From positions 1 through 20,622 of the IMG/VR virus record IMGVR_UViG_3300036835_000057: 20,622 nucleotides of DNA. One strand, given 5' to 3'. The notes under the pieces were generated by a model. That model was not told the origin of the DNA, did not search any database, and saw only the letters and a list, made by a program, of their open reading frames with translations. Positions within the stretch are counted from its first letter, which is position 1. Each line of letters opens with the position of its first letter. Below, one piece after another: positions 7,549-14,385 of this stretch. This DNA is from a virus. Made by a program: the position numbers and the translations under genes.

Positions 7549-8022
7549 ATGGCTGGCAATCCTGCCTTCATCTTCATGAACCCAACCATCAAGATTGCCA
7601 CTGATGTGGCGACTGGAACAGACATGGTCTGTGAAGTCACCAAGGTGGAACTGACCAATGACGTGAACATGGTGGATACCGGTTCACTGTGTGGTCCTGC
7701 GCAACAGCCTGGCAAGATCAGCTGGACGCTTTCAGTTGAGGGTTACCAGGATTACGCAGCTGGTTCGCTGTGGCGTTTCCTGTGGGATAACCAAAGGAAG
7801 CAAGCACAGTTTGAAATCATTCCCAAGGACACAGACCTAACACCAGCTGGTGCAGACAATCCCACCATCAGTGGAACGATTGTGTGCGTACCGGGAACCG
7901 TTGGTGGTACTCGCGAGGAAGTGGCCAGCTACAGCGTGGAACTTCCGCTAGTTGGTGATCCAGTGCTGGACGATGGTGTTGTGGCCATGGAAGCTGAAGC
8001 ACAGGGTGCAGCTGCGTTCTAA
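7549..8022 (+). CDS. major tail (tube) protein
   Basis: The 157-residue product starts at an ATG preceded by GAAGGAAAC. It is rich in beta strands, with a pattern (VCEVTKVELTNDVNMVDTGSLCG, then KISWTLSVEGYQD and LWRFLWDNQRKQAQFEI) common in actinophage and HK97-like tail tube subunits. The C-terminal part contains VPGTVGGTREEVASYSVELPL followed by an acidic end. It should polymerise into hexameric rings around the tape measure. It lies directly upstream of the two chaperone frames, in the usual order. Its stop overlaps the next start as TAATG. Confidence 0.85.
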   Translation: MAGNPAFIFMNPTIKIATDVATGTDMVCEVTKVELTNDVNMVDTGSLCGPAQQPGKISWTLSVEGYQDYAAGSLWRFLWDNQRKQAQFEIIPKDTDLTPAGADNPTISGTIVCVPGTVGGTREEVASYSVELPLVGDPVLDDGVVAMEAEAQGAAAF

Positions 8023-8354
8023 TGGATGTCGGCACACAGCTGACCGCGATCCTGACTGATGGCAGGCGCGTGGAAGGCAAGATGACATTTGGCGATTTGG
8101 CGCGCGCAGAAATCCAGACCAACAGCAACTTCATGCAGCGTTTCCGTGATGAAGACAACATCACAGTGAATGATCTTGCAGTGCTCACATACCAAGTGGC
8201 GATACGTCTTGGTGTCTTCACTGACAGCTATGAGCAGTGGCTGTTGCAGCTGGAAAGCTTTGAAGTACCAGACGATGAACCAGACACCAACGGTGCAGAG
8301 GCCACCAAGGATGTGTCAACAGTGCATCCTTTCCCGATGGCAGCGCCGGAATGA
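8022..8354 (+). CDS. tail assembly chaperone, upstream frame (gpG-like)
   Basis: A 110-residue acidic protein located between tube and tape measure genes, where the lambda G/T-type chaperones are found. It shows an N-terminal strand (QLTAILTDGRRVEGKMTFGDLARA), a helical core (DLAVLTYQVAIRLGV, YEQWLLQLESF) and an acidic, likely disordered end. The last codons contain the heptamer TTTCCCG in slippery phase, and the following gene lies in the -1 frame. Two products are therefore expected, the 110-residue form and a longer fusion. Such proteins coat the tape measure and recruit tube subunits during tail assembly. Confidence 0.8.
   Translation: MDVGTQLTAILTDGRRVEGKMTFGDLARAEIQTNSNFMQRFRDEDNITVNDLAVLTYQVAIRLGVFTDSYEQWLLQLESFEVPDDEPDTNGAEATKDVSTVHPFPMAAPE
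8330..8336 (+). promoter_or_regulatory. programmed -1 frameshift slippery site TTTCCCG
   Basis: In the frame of the gene at 8022 the codons read CCT TTC CCG, so the heptamer is T TTC CCG, of the form X XXY YYZ. Both tRNAs can re-pair one base back, on TTT and CCC. Translation would then continue GAT GGC AGC GCC GGA ATG ATG without a stop into the frame of the gene at 8351. The fusion would be 162 residues long. Slippery sites at this position are established in long-tailed phages; this particular heptamer is my reading of the sequence. Confidence 0.75.
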
Positions 8355-8509
8355 TGCTCACACGTCTGGCGCTGTTCTCGCACATTCCATTTGATGTGTG
8401 GGCGAACACTGATCCAGTGGTGGTGATGACTGCCATGAAGGTCATAGACGATGACGAGCGCGCGCGCCGACGTGAGGAAGCGAAGATGTACGCGCGTTCA
8501 CGTAGGTGA
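8351..8509 (+). CDS. tail assembly chaperone, downstream frame (gpT-like)
   Basis: The reading frame encodes 52 residues from the ATG at 8351, which overlaps the upstream stop as ATGA. It lies in the -1 frame relative to the upstream chaperone. The product starts with a hydrophobic/aromatic helix (LTRLALFSHIPFDVW), followed by VVVMTAMKVIDDDERARRREEAKMYARSRR, an acidic-then-basic helix typical of the T half of G-T fusions. It could be made as a C-terminal extension by frameshifting at 8330-8336, as a separate coupled protein, or both. It sits immediately upstream of the gp10-like gene, with a 3-nt gap. Confidence 0.75.
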   Translation: MMLTRLALFSHIPFDVWANTDPVVVMTAMKVIDDDERARRREEAKMYARSRR

Positions 8510-8512
8510 CAC

Positions 8513-8971
8513 ATGGCCAAGTCAGCGCGCACTACGCAGTCAGTGCAAGTGGATGGACTGAAGGAAACGCTGCGCGCATTCAACAGACTTGGGAAGGATG
8601 CGAGCAGAGAACTGCGTAAGGCCTCGGTCGATATCGCACAGCACACAGCAAGCGATGCGATGGGTGCAGCGTCTGCACTTGGTGGTGTCTACGCAGCTGC
8701 TGGTTCCAGCATCAAAGCGCGCAGCGACCGGTCACCCAAGGTCATTGCTGGCACAGCCAAGAAAGTCACCAAGCGCAAGACCAGCGCCGGTTCCATCATC
8801 TTCGGTGCAGAGTTCGGTGGGCGCGGACGCGCAACCACGCAACAGTTCGCACAGCACAGAGGCCAACAGGGTTTCTTCCTGTGGCCAACCATCAGACACA
8901 ACAAAGCGCGAGACATTGCGCGCTACCAACGTGCGATGGATGACCTAGTGCGGAAGTGGTCACGTGGCTGA
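8513..8971 (+). CDS. HK97 gp10-like tail/neck protein
   Basis: The 152-residue product starts at ATG 8513. It has the HK97 gp10-like organisation: an N-terminal segment with VDGLKETLRAFNRLGKDASRELRKA followed by Ala-rich helix, a basic middle (AKKVTKRKTSAG) and a strand IIFGAEFGG leading to FFLWPTIRHNKARDIARYQ and a final helix. Proteins of this family are tail-completion or head-tail joining components. In many phages the gene lies in the neck cluster before the tube gene; here it lies between the chaperones and the tape measure. It overlaps the tape measure start by 8 nt. The family call is from pattern, not a search. Confidence 0.7.
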   Translation: MAKSARTTQSVQVDGLKETLRAFNRLGKDASRELRKASVDIAQHTASDAMGAASALGGVYAAAGSSIKARSDRSPKVIAGTAKKVTKRKTSAGSIIFGAEFGGRGRATTQQFAQHRGQQGFFLWPTIRHNKARDIARYQRAMDDLVRKWSRG

Positions 8972-10688
8972 TGCCACACGCACGCTTGGTGTCAAGTGGA
9001 CTGGTGACACCAGTTCGCTAGAGAAATCCACTGCGCAAGCAAGCAAGAAAGTTGGTGCGTTCAGTGGGTCGCTGTCCAAGATCGGAACCACAGCAGCTGG
9101 TGTGTTCACTGGCCAAGGCATGCTGGACGCTGGCAAGCAAGTGGTGTCGTTCCTTGAAGACAGCGTGCAGAAAGCACAGGAAGACCAGCAGTCGCAGACT
9201 GCACTTGCTCGCACGCTGAAGAACACCACTGGCGCGCGCAAGGATGACATTGCGCAAGTGGAAAAGTGGATCAGCAAGCAGTCCAAGGCGACTGGCGTTG
9301 TTGACGATGAACTGAGGCCAGCACTCGGAACCCTGGTGCGCGCAACCGGTAACGCACGTTCTGGTTTCAAAGAACTGCAACTAGCACAAGACGTAGCAGC
9401 TGGCAGTGGCAAAGACCTGCAATCAGTCGCTGGTGCAATCGCGAAAGCACAAGGTGGAAACTACGGTGCACTGAAACGTCTGGTCCCAACGCTTGACTTG
9501 ACCAAGGCCAAGACGCAAGGCATGACCTACGTGCAGGCCAAGCTGAATGAAACGTTTGGTGGTCAAGCAGCAGCAGCTGCGAACACCAGCGCAGGGAAGA
9601 TGAAGCGACTGCAAGTGCAGTGGCAAGAAATGCAGGAACAGATTGGTTACAAGGTGCTACCGGTACTGACCGCGGTAGCAGACTTCCTGCTGAACAAACT
9701 TCCCGTCGCCATCCAAGCCACCATTGATTGGTTCAAACGCATTTACCCTGGCGTAGTTGGTGCACTGCAACCAGTCATCAGTTTCTTTGCCAGCTACGTG
9801 CGCGCCATCGTCCTATACGTGCAAGGCATCATCCAAGTGTTCCAAGGCCTCATCCAGTTCATTCGAGCAGTGTTCTCTGGTGATTGGGGAAAGGCTTGGG
9901 ATGGCCTGGTGAAGATGTTTGGTGGTTTCGTCAAGATATTTGCAGGCATGTGGGATGCGCTGTGGGCATACGTCAAGCTGGTGTTCACACTCGCATGGCG
10001 CGCCATCATCACGCTGTTCCAGTATTACATCAAGCTGTGGGTGCTACTCATTCGCACGTACTTCAACATCGTCATCAGCCTGGCACAAGGCCTGGTGTCA
10101 TTCCTTGGACGCGTGCTCAGTACTGCGTGGAATGGCCTCATCAATGGACTGCGCATCGCATGGTCTGCTGTGGTGTCGTTCTTCAAAGGTCTACCGGCGC
10201 AAGCGTCTGCGTTCATCGGGAACGCACTCAGCTTTGGTGGCAGTATCGGCAGCAGCATTGTGAATGGCATCACTGGTGCGTTCACCAACCTAGGCAGCGC
10301 GCTTGGTTCCATCATCCGTGGCGCGATCAACTACGTCATAGATGCGTACAACGCACTTGACCTAGGTATCCACTTCACCATTCCCGGTTGGGTTCCTGGT
10401 GTTGGTGGCAAGACGTTTGGCATAGATGACATCTTCCCTGACATCAGACGCTTGGCCACTGGTGGTGTCACCACACAAGCTGGCCTTGCCTACTTGCACG
10501 CCAATGAAGCAGTCATCCCACTGTCACGCGCGCCGATGACGATGGCAGGCAACACCTACAACATCAATGTGAACGTGCCAGCAGTCGCGAACCCTGCTGC
10601 TGTCGGCGCAGCCATCGTCACAGCAGTGCGCGAGTACGAAAAGCGTAACGGTGCAAGCTGGCGCACTAGCAGCACACGGAATGCGTGA
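8964..10688 (+). CDS. tail tape measure protein
   Basis: From GTG 8964 the product has 574 residues. The N-terminal 250 residues are Ala/Lys/Gln-rich helix (STAQASKKVGAFSGSLSK, DSVQKAQEDQQSQTA) with the short GDTSSLEKS opening common in tape measures. Residues about 220-470 contain several long hydrophobic helices rich in Trp, Phe and Ile, followed by Gly/Ser-rich segments. The C-terminal region holds LATGGVTTQAGLAYLHANEAVIPL, a motif recurrent in actinophage tape measures. At roughly 1.5 angstrom per residue the tail would be near 85 nm long. The hydrophobic segment may insert in the host membrane during DNA entry. It overlaps the next gene by one base when ATG 10688 is used. Confidence 0.93.
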   Translation: MADATRTLGVKWTGDTSSLEKSTAQASKKVGAFSGSLSKIGTTAAGVFTGQGMLDAGKQVVSFLEDSVQKAQEDQQSQTALARTLKNTTGARKDDIAQVEKWISKQSKATGVVDDELRPALGTLVRATGNARSGFKELQLAQDVAAGSGKDLQSVAGAIAKAQGGNYGALKRLVPTLDLTKAKTQGMTYVQAKLNETFGGQAAAAANTSAGKMKRLQVQWQEMQEQIGYKVLPVLTAVADFLLNKLPVAIQATIDWFKRIYPGVVGALQPVISFFASYVRAIVLYVQGIIQVFQGLIQFIRAVFSGDWGKAWDGLVKMFGGFVKIFAGMWDALWAYVKLVFTLAWRAIITLFQYYIKLWVLLIRTYFNIVISLAQGLVSFLGRVLSTAWNGLINGLRIAWSAVVSFFKGLPAQASAFIGNALSFGGSIGSSIVNGITGAFTNLGSALGSIIRGAINYVIDAYNALDLGIHFTIPGWVPGVGGKTFGIDDIFPDIRRLATGGVTTQAGLAYLHANEAVIPLSRAPMTMAGNTYNINVNVPAVANPAAVGAAIVTAVREYEKRNGASWRTSSTRNA

Positions 10689-11947
10689 TGCTGAACACAC
10701 TGTGGTCTGATGACGCGCAGCTGCAAGTGATGATTGCAGTGGGTAGGCCTGATGACCAGACGTTCACGCTTGACGATGCAACGTTGGGACAGCTGGACGG
10801 CATCGGCACACTTGGCAGTCCTGACTCACCATGGCTTGATGTCACGTGTGATGTGCGCGCAGCAAGTTGGCAGTCTGGTGCGACGCGCACAGATGGTGTG
10901 CTCACACGTTGGGAAGCTGGCAGCTGCGCCATCACGTTTGACAACAACGCTGCGCAGTTCGATATCACTGCACCCAACACACGCTTCCTGCCGATGGTCG
11001 CAGTACGCATCAGATACAAGCTGACTGCTGACACTGACTGGACGCCAGCGTGGTACGGATACGCAGACAGCTGGACGATTGCATGGTCTGACGATGATGA
11101 CGAGACAGTAACGCTCGCAGCGACAGACGGAACCAAACTGCTGAGTGCGTATGACGCGCCCGAACTGACAACACCAGTTGGTGATGGCGAGACAGCAGCG
11201 CAGCGCGTGCAACGCATCCTTGCTGAAGCAGAGTGGACACAAGGAACCAGGATCACTGCTGGTGGTCGCACCATGCAGTCCACCACCATGGCGCAGGATT
11301 CATGGACGCAGCTACTGCTGAACCAAGACGCCGAACTAGGCGCAACATACATAGCGATGGATGGCGCGCTGGTGTTCTGGCCACGTGACTTGTGGCTTGA
11401 CCAGACAACTGGCAGTGACGTAGTTGCAACCTGGGGACCATCAGACCTGCGTTACGAGCACGCGCAGCTAGTGAATGATGATGACAACTTCCGCAACATC
11501 GTGGACGCAGCGATGAACGGTGGAACAGAAATCAGCATGCGTGATGTGCTCAGCGTGCAGAACTTCCTTCCTCATCGCTACGGACGCAATGACCTACCAC
11601 TGAAGGTGCAAGCAGACGTGCAGGACTGGTGCAGCATTGTGTTGCAGACCAGCAACAGCCTGGTGCCACGTGTGGACTCGCTGGAAGTAGTGCCACAAGT
11701 AGTTCCAGATGAACTGTTCCCGGTTGTGTTCAGTACGCACTACGCAGACCGCTGGCGCGTCACGGTTGACCCACCAGGCAAACCGACAGCGACCACCAGG
11801 CCAGTGCAAGTGCGTGGTTGGAAGCATGACGTAACGCCAGAACAGTGGCGCGTGACCTACGCACTCAGTGACGCACTGCTGTTCCAACCGTTCCAACTTG
11901 ACAGCACTGATCCTGACGCGCGCCTAGACGTGATGCGCTTGATTTGA
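10688..11947 (+). CDS. minor tail protein / baseplate component
   Basis: A 419-residue protein starting at ATG 10688 (TGATG overlap; GTG 10685 is also possible). It is acidic and strand-rich. The N-terminal half has WLDVTCDVRAASWQ, CAITFDNNAAQFD and TDWTPAWYGYADSWTIAWSDDDDETVTLAATDG, a pattern seen in actinophage minor tail proteins of the distal tail/hub type. The C-terminal half has VPRVDSLEVVPQ and DRWRVTVDPPG segments as in hub-domain proteins. Its position after the tape measure suggests a combined Dit/Tal-like function joining tube to receptor-binding proteins. No peptidase motif is obvious. Confidence 0.75.
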   Translation: MLNTLWSDDAQLQVMIAVGRPDDQTFTLDDATLGQLDGIGTLGSPDSPWLDVTCDVRAASWQSGATRTDGVLTRWEAGSCAITFDNNAAQFDITAPNTRFLPMVAVRIRYKLTADTDWTPAWYGYADSWTIAWSDDDDETVTLAATDGTKLLSAYDAPELTTPVGDGETAAQRVQRILAEAEWTQGTRITAGGRTMQSTTMAQDSWTQLLLNQDAELGATYIAMDGALVFWPRDLWLDQTTGSDVVATWGPSDLRYEHAQLVNDDDNFRNIVDAAMNGGTEISMRDVLSVQNFLPHRYGRNDLPLKVQADVQDWCSIVLQTSNSLVPRVDSLEVVPQVVPDELFPVVFSTHYADRWRVTVDPPGKPTATTRPVQVRGWKHDVTPEQWRVTYALSDALLFQPFQLDSTDPDARLDVMRLI

Positions 11948-11956
11948 AAGGTGCGA
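11948..11956 (+). promoter_or_regulatory. AAGGTGCGA start-associated motif / RBS
   Basis: The 9-mer starts immediately after the stop of the previous gene and ends 4 nt before the ATG at 11961, the same spacing as at 105-113. It fixes the start of the tail gene downstream, which lies after a small gap in the otherwise overlapping operon. Confidence 0.55.
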
Positions 11957-11960
11957 GGCC

Positions 11961-12548
11961 ATGCCTTGGAAGCAGTGGGCATTCCTAGAGAAAGTCAGCA
12001 GCGCAGACTTTCAGACGTACATGCAGAACCAAGTGGTGCCACAGTTCACGTCTACGTCACAGCGCGACACCATGTGGACCACACCAGTGAAAGGTGCGTA
12101 CTGCATCACCACAGACACCATGACGCTGTGGGTGTATGACGGAACCGGCTGGCGACTGAGCACACCAGTAGGTCAACGCATTGGTGCCACCGCGATGCTG
12201 CAACTGGATGCAGGCCAAGGTGTGCGCAGCGTTGGGTCCGTACCGTTCACGCTTGCGTCACAGCGTCTGTGTCGCTTGGAAGTGGCTGGTGGTTACCAAC
12301 AGATCACTGGCGCATCCAACAACGCCATTGGTATCGGTATTGGTTTCGACACTGCGCGCTTACTGAACTTGGCCTACAGCACCAACCTGCCACTGAACCA
12401 GTTTGCTTGGGGATACCAAGCGATTTGGGCGACGCTCGCAGCTGGCGCGCACACTGGTGACGCGCAGATATCCATGAACAGCACAGTTGGTGCTGCACGC
12501 ATACAACCCAACGGATACCTAGCAGTGCAGGATTACGGACCCATCTAG
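11961..12548 (+). CDS. putative receptor-binding / minor tail protein
   Basis: The 195-residue product follows the baseplate gene and precedes the lysis genes, where adsorption proteins are commonly encoded. It begins with helix-forming WKQWAFLEKVSSADFQTYMQ and VVPQF, then GAYCITTDTMTLWVYDGTGWRLST, a motif common in the collar of actinophage tail fibres, where a Trp-rich strand precedes the beta domain. The rest is Ala/Thr/Gly-rich beta sequence with IGIGIGF and a terminal QPNGYLAVQDYG. No enzymatic motif is visible. Receptor binding is an inference from position and composition. Confidence 0.65.
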   Translation: MPWKQWAFLEKVSSADFQTYMQNQVVPQFTSTSQRDTMWTTPVKGAYCITTDTMTLWVYDGTGWRLSTPVGQRIGATAMLQLDAGQGVRSVGSVPFTLASQRLCRLEVAGGYQQITGASNNAIGIGIGFDTARLLNLAYSTNLPLNQFAWGYQAIWATLAAGAHTGDAQISMNSTVGAARIQPNGYLAVQDYGPI

Positions 12549-12561
12549 AAAGGAACCCACC

Positions 12562-12792
12562 GTGGAAGACAAGCGTGAAGAACAGCAGAACCAGCAGCCT
12601 GACGATGAGCAGCAGGAACGTCTGCACGTTCCCGAACCGGGAACAGATGGACCAGACGTAACCGACATCACTCCTGGCATCCCTCCTGGCGTTGTGGTGG
12701 ATGCAGAGGAAGGCGACGCCGAACAGTCAGACGTAAGTGATGCACCAGACAGCACAGACACTGGTGATGACAGTGGCGCTGGTACCGACTGA
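12562..12792 (+). CDS. acidic low-complexity protein
   Basis: GTG at 12562, preceded by AGAAAGGAACC, starts a 76-residue protein that is extremely rich in Asp, Glu, Gln, Pro and Gly and has no predicted fold. The centre has a Pro/Gly segment, PGIPPGVVV. It contains only a few basic residues, mostly near the N-terminus. It overlaps the endolysin gene by about 26 nt. It could be a virion decoration or a disordered linker subunit; no function can be assigned. Two of the five CTCC tetramers of the whole window (12671 and 12683) lie here. Confidence 0.6.
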   Translation: MEDKREEQQNQQPDDEQQERLHVPEPGTDGPDVTDITPGIPPGVVVDAEEGDAEQSDVSDAPDSTDTGDDSGAGTD

Positions 12793-13723
12793 CTACCCAC
12801 AACGTTTGGCCAAGCGTGGCCTGAACGTGCAAGTGATGGGTGACTGGCAATCATGTGGTGGTAGCGCGGATCACGCTGCATTGGTGTTGCATCACACTGC
12901 GAGCAGTAGCAGCACCAAACCAGCAGACGATGCTGCGTACTGCCACCACGGTTCTGGTGATGCACCGTTGTACAACGTGATGGTGGATCGCACTGGCGTT
13001 GTGTGGGTGCTCACGCGCAGGAAGTCAAACAACGCAGGGAAGATCAGTGGCACTGCACTGAATGAAGCACTGCGAGGCCAAGCGCAACTGACACCAGCTG
13101 CACAGCGAGGCCTTGCAGACACCACCAGTGCGAACAGTCAACTGTTCGGCATCAGCGCGCAGAACAACGGAACTGGCGAGTGGTGGTCCGACGCACTGGT
13201 GGATGCCATGTGCGTTGTTGCAGACGAAACGCTGAAGTGTCTTGGCCTCAGCGTTGGTCATGTGTCCACGCATCGCACGCTGACTGCTCGCAAGATTGAC
13301 ACCACTGATGGCCAGTATGGCGTTCCTGCCGACTGGCACAGCGCGATCCAGAACGCTGGTGGTTACGCACCAGCACCACCACAACCAGAGGAAGACGAAA
13401 TGTGGACCATCGTGGGTGAAGTACCAGCAGGAACATCACGCGAGCAACCCGGTTCACTCACACTCGCACTGCCAGCTGGTCGCAAGTCAGCCAAGTTGCA
13501 GATGTACGCAGCATGCCCACCAAGCCAAGGTGTATCGCTGTGGGCAGCGCAGTGTCTGAACGGTAAGAACTTTGGCATGTGGTCGAAAGGCAACACTTGG
13601 GAACAGTGGCTGAATGGCAGCAAGCAGTTCACTGTTGACCTGATGCCAGAGGCCTACGCAGTGCAGTTCCAGCACATGGGTGGAACGAAAGCACCACTAG
13701 TGGTCAGCATCAGTGGTACGTGA
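12767..13723 (+). CDS. endolysin, N-acetylmuramoyl-L-alanine amidase (Amidase_2/PGRP-like)
   Basis: From ATG 12767 the protein has 318 residues; GTG 12764 and GTG 12773 are alternative starts. Residues 20-200 form an Amidase_2-type zinc amidase: LVLHHTAS with His42/43, LYNVMVDRTGVVW with a Tyr as in T7 lysozyme, and HVSTHRTLTARKID with His169 and Asp178 as further probable zinc ligands. A Pro-rich linker (about 201-210) leads to a 107-residue C-terminal domain, beta-rich with several Trp, which probably binds the cell wall. No signal peptide is visible, so release would need a holin. The linker also contains a good internal ribosome-binding site and ATG (see 13387-13402). Confidence 0.88.
   Translation: MTVALVPTDYPQRLAKRGLNVQVMGDWQSCGGSADHAALVLHHTASSSSTKPADDAAYCHHGSGDAPLYNVMVDRTGVVWVLTRRKSNNAGKISGTALNEALRGQAQLTPAAQRGLADTTSANSQLFGISAQNNGTGEWWSDALVDAMCVVADETLKCLGLSVGHVSTHRTLTARKIDTTDGQYGVPADWHSAIQNAGGYAPAPPQPEEDEMWTIVGEVPAGTSREQPGSLTLALPAGRKSAKLQMYAACPPSQGVSLWAAQCLNGKNFGMWSKGNTWEQWLNGSKQFTVDLMPEAYAVQFQHMGGTKAPLVVSISGT
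13387..13402 (+). promoter_or_regulatory. candidate internal translation start within endolysin gene
   Basis: AGAGGA at 13387-13392 stands 7 nt before an in-frame ATG (13400-13402) at the exact boundary between linker and C-terminal domain. Initiation here would yield a free domain of 107 residues (MWTIVGEV...). Several clostridial, enterococcal and other phage endolysins are known to use internal starts to make separate wall-binding subunits. For this gene it is an inference. Confidence 0.45.
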
Positions 13724-13982
13724 TGATGGTGTCCTAGCTGCGCTGGTCATCCTCACTGCGCTGGTTGGCGCAGTCGTCTGGTCAGTGTGGCGTCACCACG
13801 TGATGGAAGACCTGCACGCCATACGCAAGATGTTGGAACAGCGCCACGTGTGGGAGCAGCGCATAGCTGCTGACCTTGACGTACTCGCGAGCAGTCACAC
13901 TGATGAAGTGACAGATGACCAGACGCGAACGTCAAGTGAAGCTTTCACCAGTGACACCACGCATAGTGATGACGTAGGGTGA
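13713..13982 (+). CDS. putative holin / membrane-anchored coiled-coil protein
   Basis: GTG 13713 overlaps the endolysin by 11 nt. The 89-residue product has one hydrophobic helix at about residues 7-26 (GVLAALVILTALVGAVVW), then a charged helix with heptad character (HHVMEDLHAIRKMLEQRHVWEQRIAADLDVL) and a Ser/Thr/Asp-rich tail. Location next to the amidase and a single membrane span are consistent with a holin or with another lysis accessory of Gram-positive phages. The two small membrane proteins in the head cluster and this one are the only membrane candidates. It is the last gene before the hairpin at 13988. Confidence 0.6.
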   Translation: MVRDDGVLAALVILTALVGAVVWSVWRHHVMEDLHAIRKMLEQRHVWEQRIAADLDVLASSHTDEVTDDQTRTSSEAFTSDTTHSDDVG

Positions 13983-13987
13983 ACGTA

Positions 13988-14073
13988 CGTAAGGCCACTG
14001 GCACTTGTGCACGCTTGCAGCGTTGGTTCTTCGCACCTTCCAACGCGTCAGCTGTGTCGCCAGTGGCCTTACG
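13988..14073. terminator. large nested hairpin between convergent operons
   Basis: A perfect 15-bp inverted repeat (13988-14002 with 14059-14073) encloses a second perfect 7-bp stem (14020-14026 with 14040-14046) and a 13-nt apical loop. It begins 6 nt after the stop of the rightward lysis operon and about 105 nt before the end of the leftward operon, so a bidirectional transcription terminator is the simplest reading. No U-run follows either arm, as is frequent in actinobacteria. The apical loop contains the complement of the AAGGTGCGA motif. A structured RNA or recombination site cannot be excluded. Confidence 0.65.
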
Positions 14074-14178
14074 CATCCATGGCCACGTGGCGAGTGCTCA
14101 GCCCTAGTCACCAGCTGTGTGACCTGTGTTCCCGCGCGCTGACGCTAGGCCTTCCACTTCAGCTGTGCAACAGGATGT

Positions 14179-14385
14179 TCACAGCAAGTTGGTCAGCACA
14201 TCTTCCACGCGTAGATCAGGACACGTTCCCGGTTCGCACTCACATCTGTAACCAGCGCGCACGATCAGGTCATGCAGTGCGTTGTCACGCACCATCGCCA
14301 GCGACAGAACGTTTGGTCCATCAGCTTCACGGCAGGCCACGTACGCAGCTGCAAACCGGTACGCAGCCACTTCCAAGTCAGTCAT
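14179..14385 (-). CDS. small hypothetical protein with Cys cluster
   Basis: The product is 68 residues starting at ATG 14385 on the minus strand, overlapping the end of the upstream regulator by 8 nt. Most is helical (TDLEVAAYRFAAAYVACREAD). Near the C-terminus lies CECEPGTCPD, a Cys-rich turn that could bind a metal. No family is recognised. It is co-transcribed with the putative regulator and may be its partner. A further in-frame ATG six residues upstream (14403) is possible but would deepen the overlap. The 105 nt between its stop and the hairpin hold no gene that I can see. Confidence 0.6.
   Translation of the reverse strand: MTDLEVAAYRFAAAYVACREADGPNVLSLAMVRDNALHDLIVRAGYRCECEPGTCPDLRVEDVLTNLL

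Noticed and set aside
10666-11352. Leftward 228-codon frame opposite the baseplate gene
   Set aside because: It is Ser/Cys/Val-rich shadow coding without leader, inside a convincing rightward operon.
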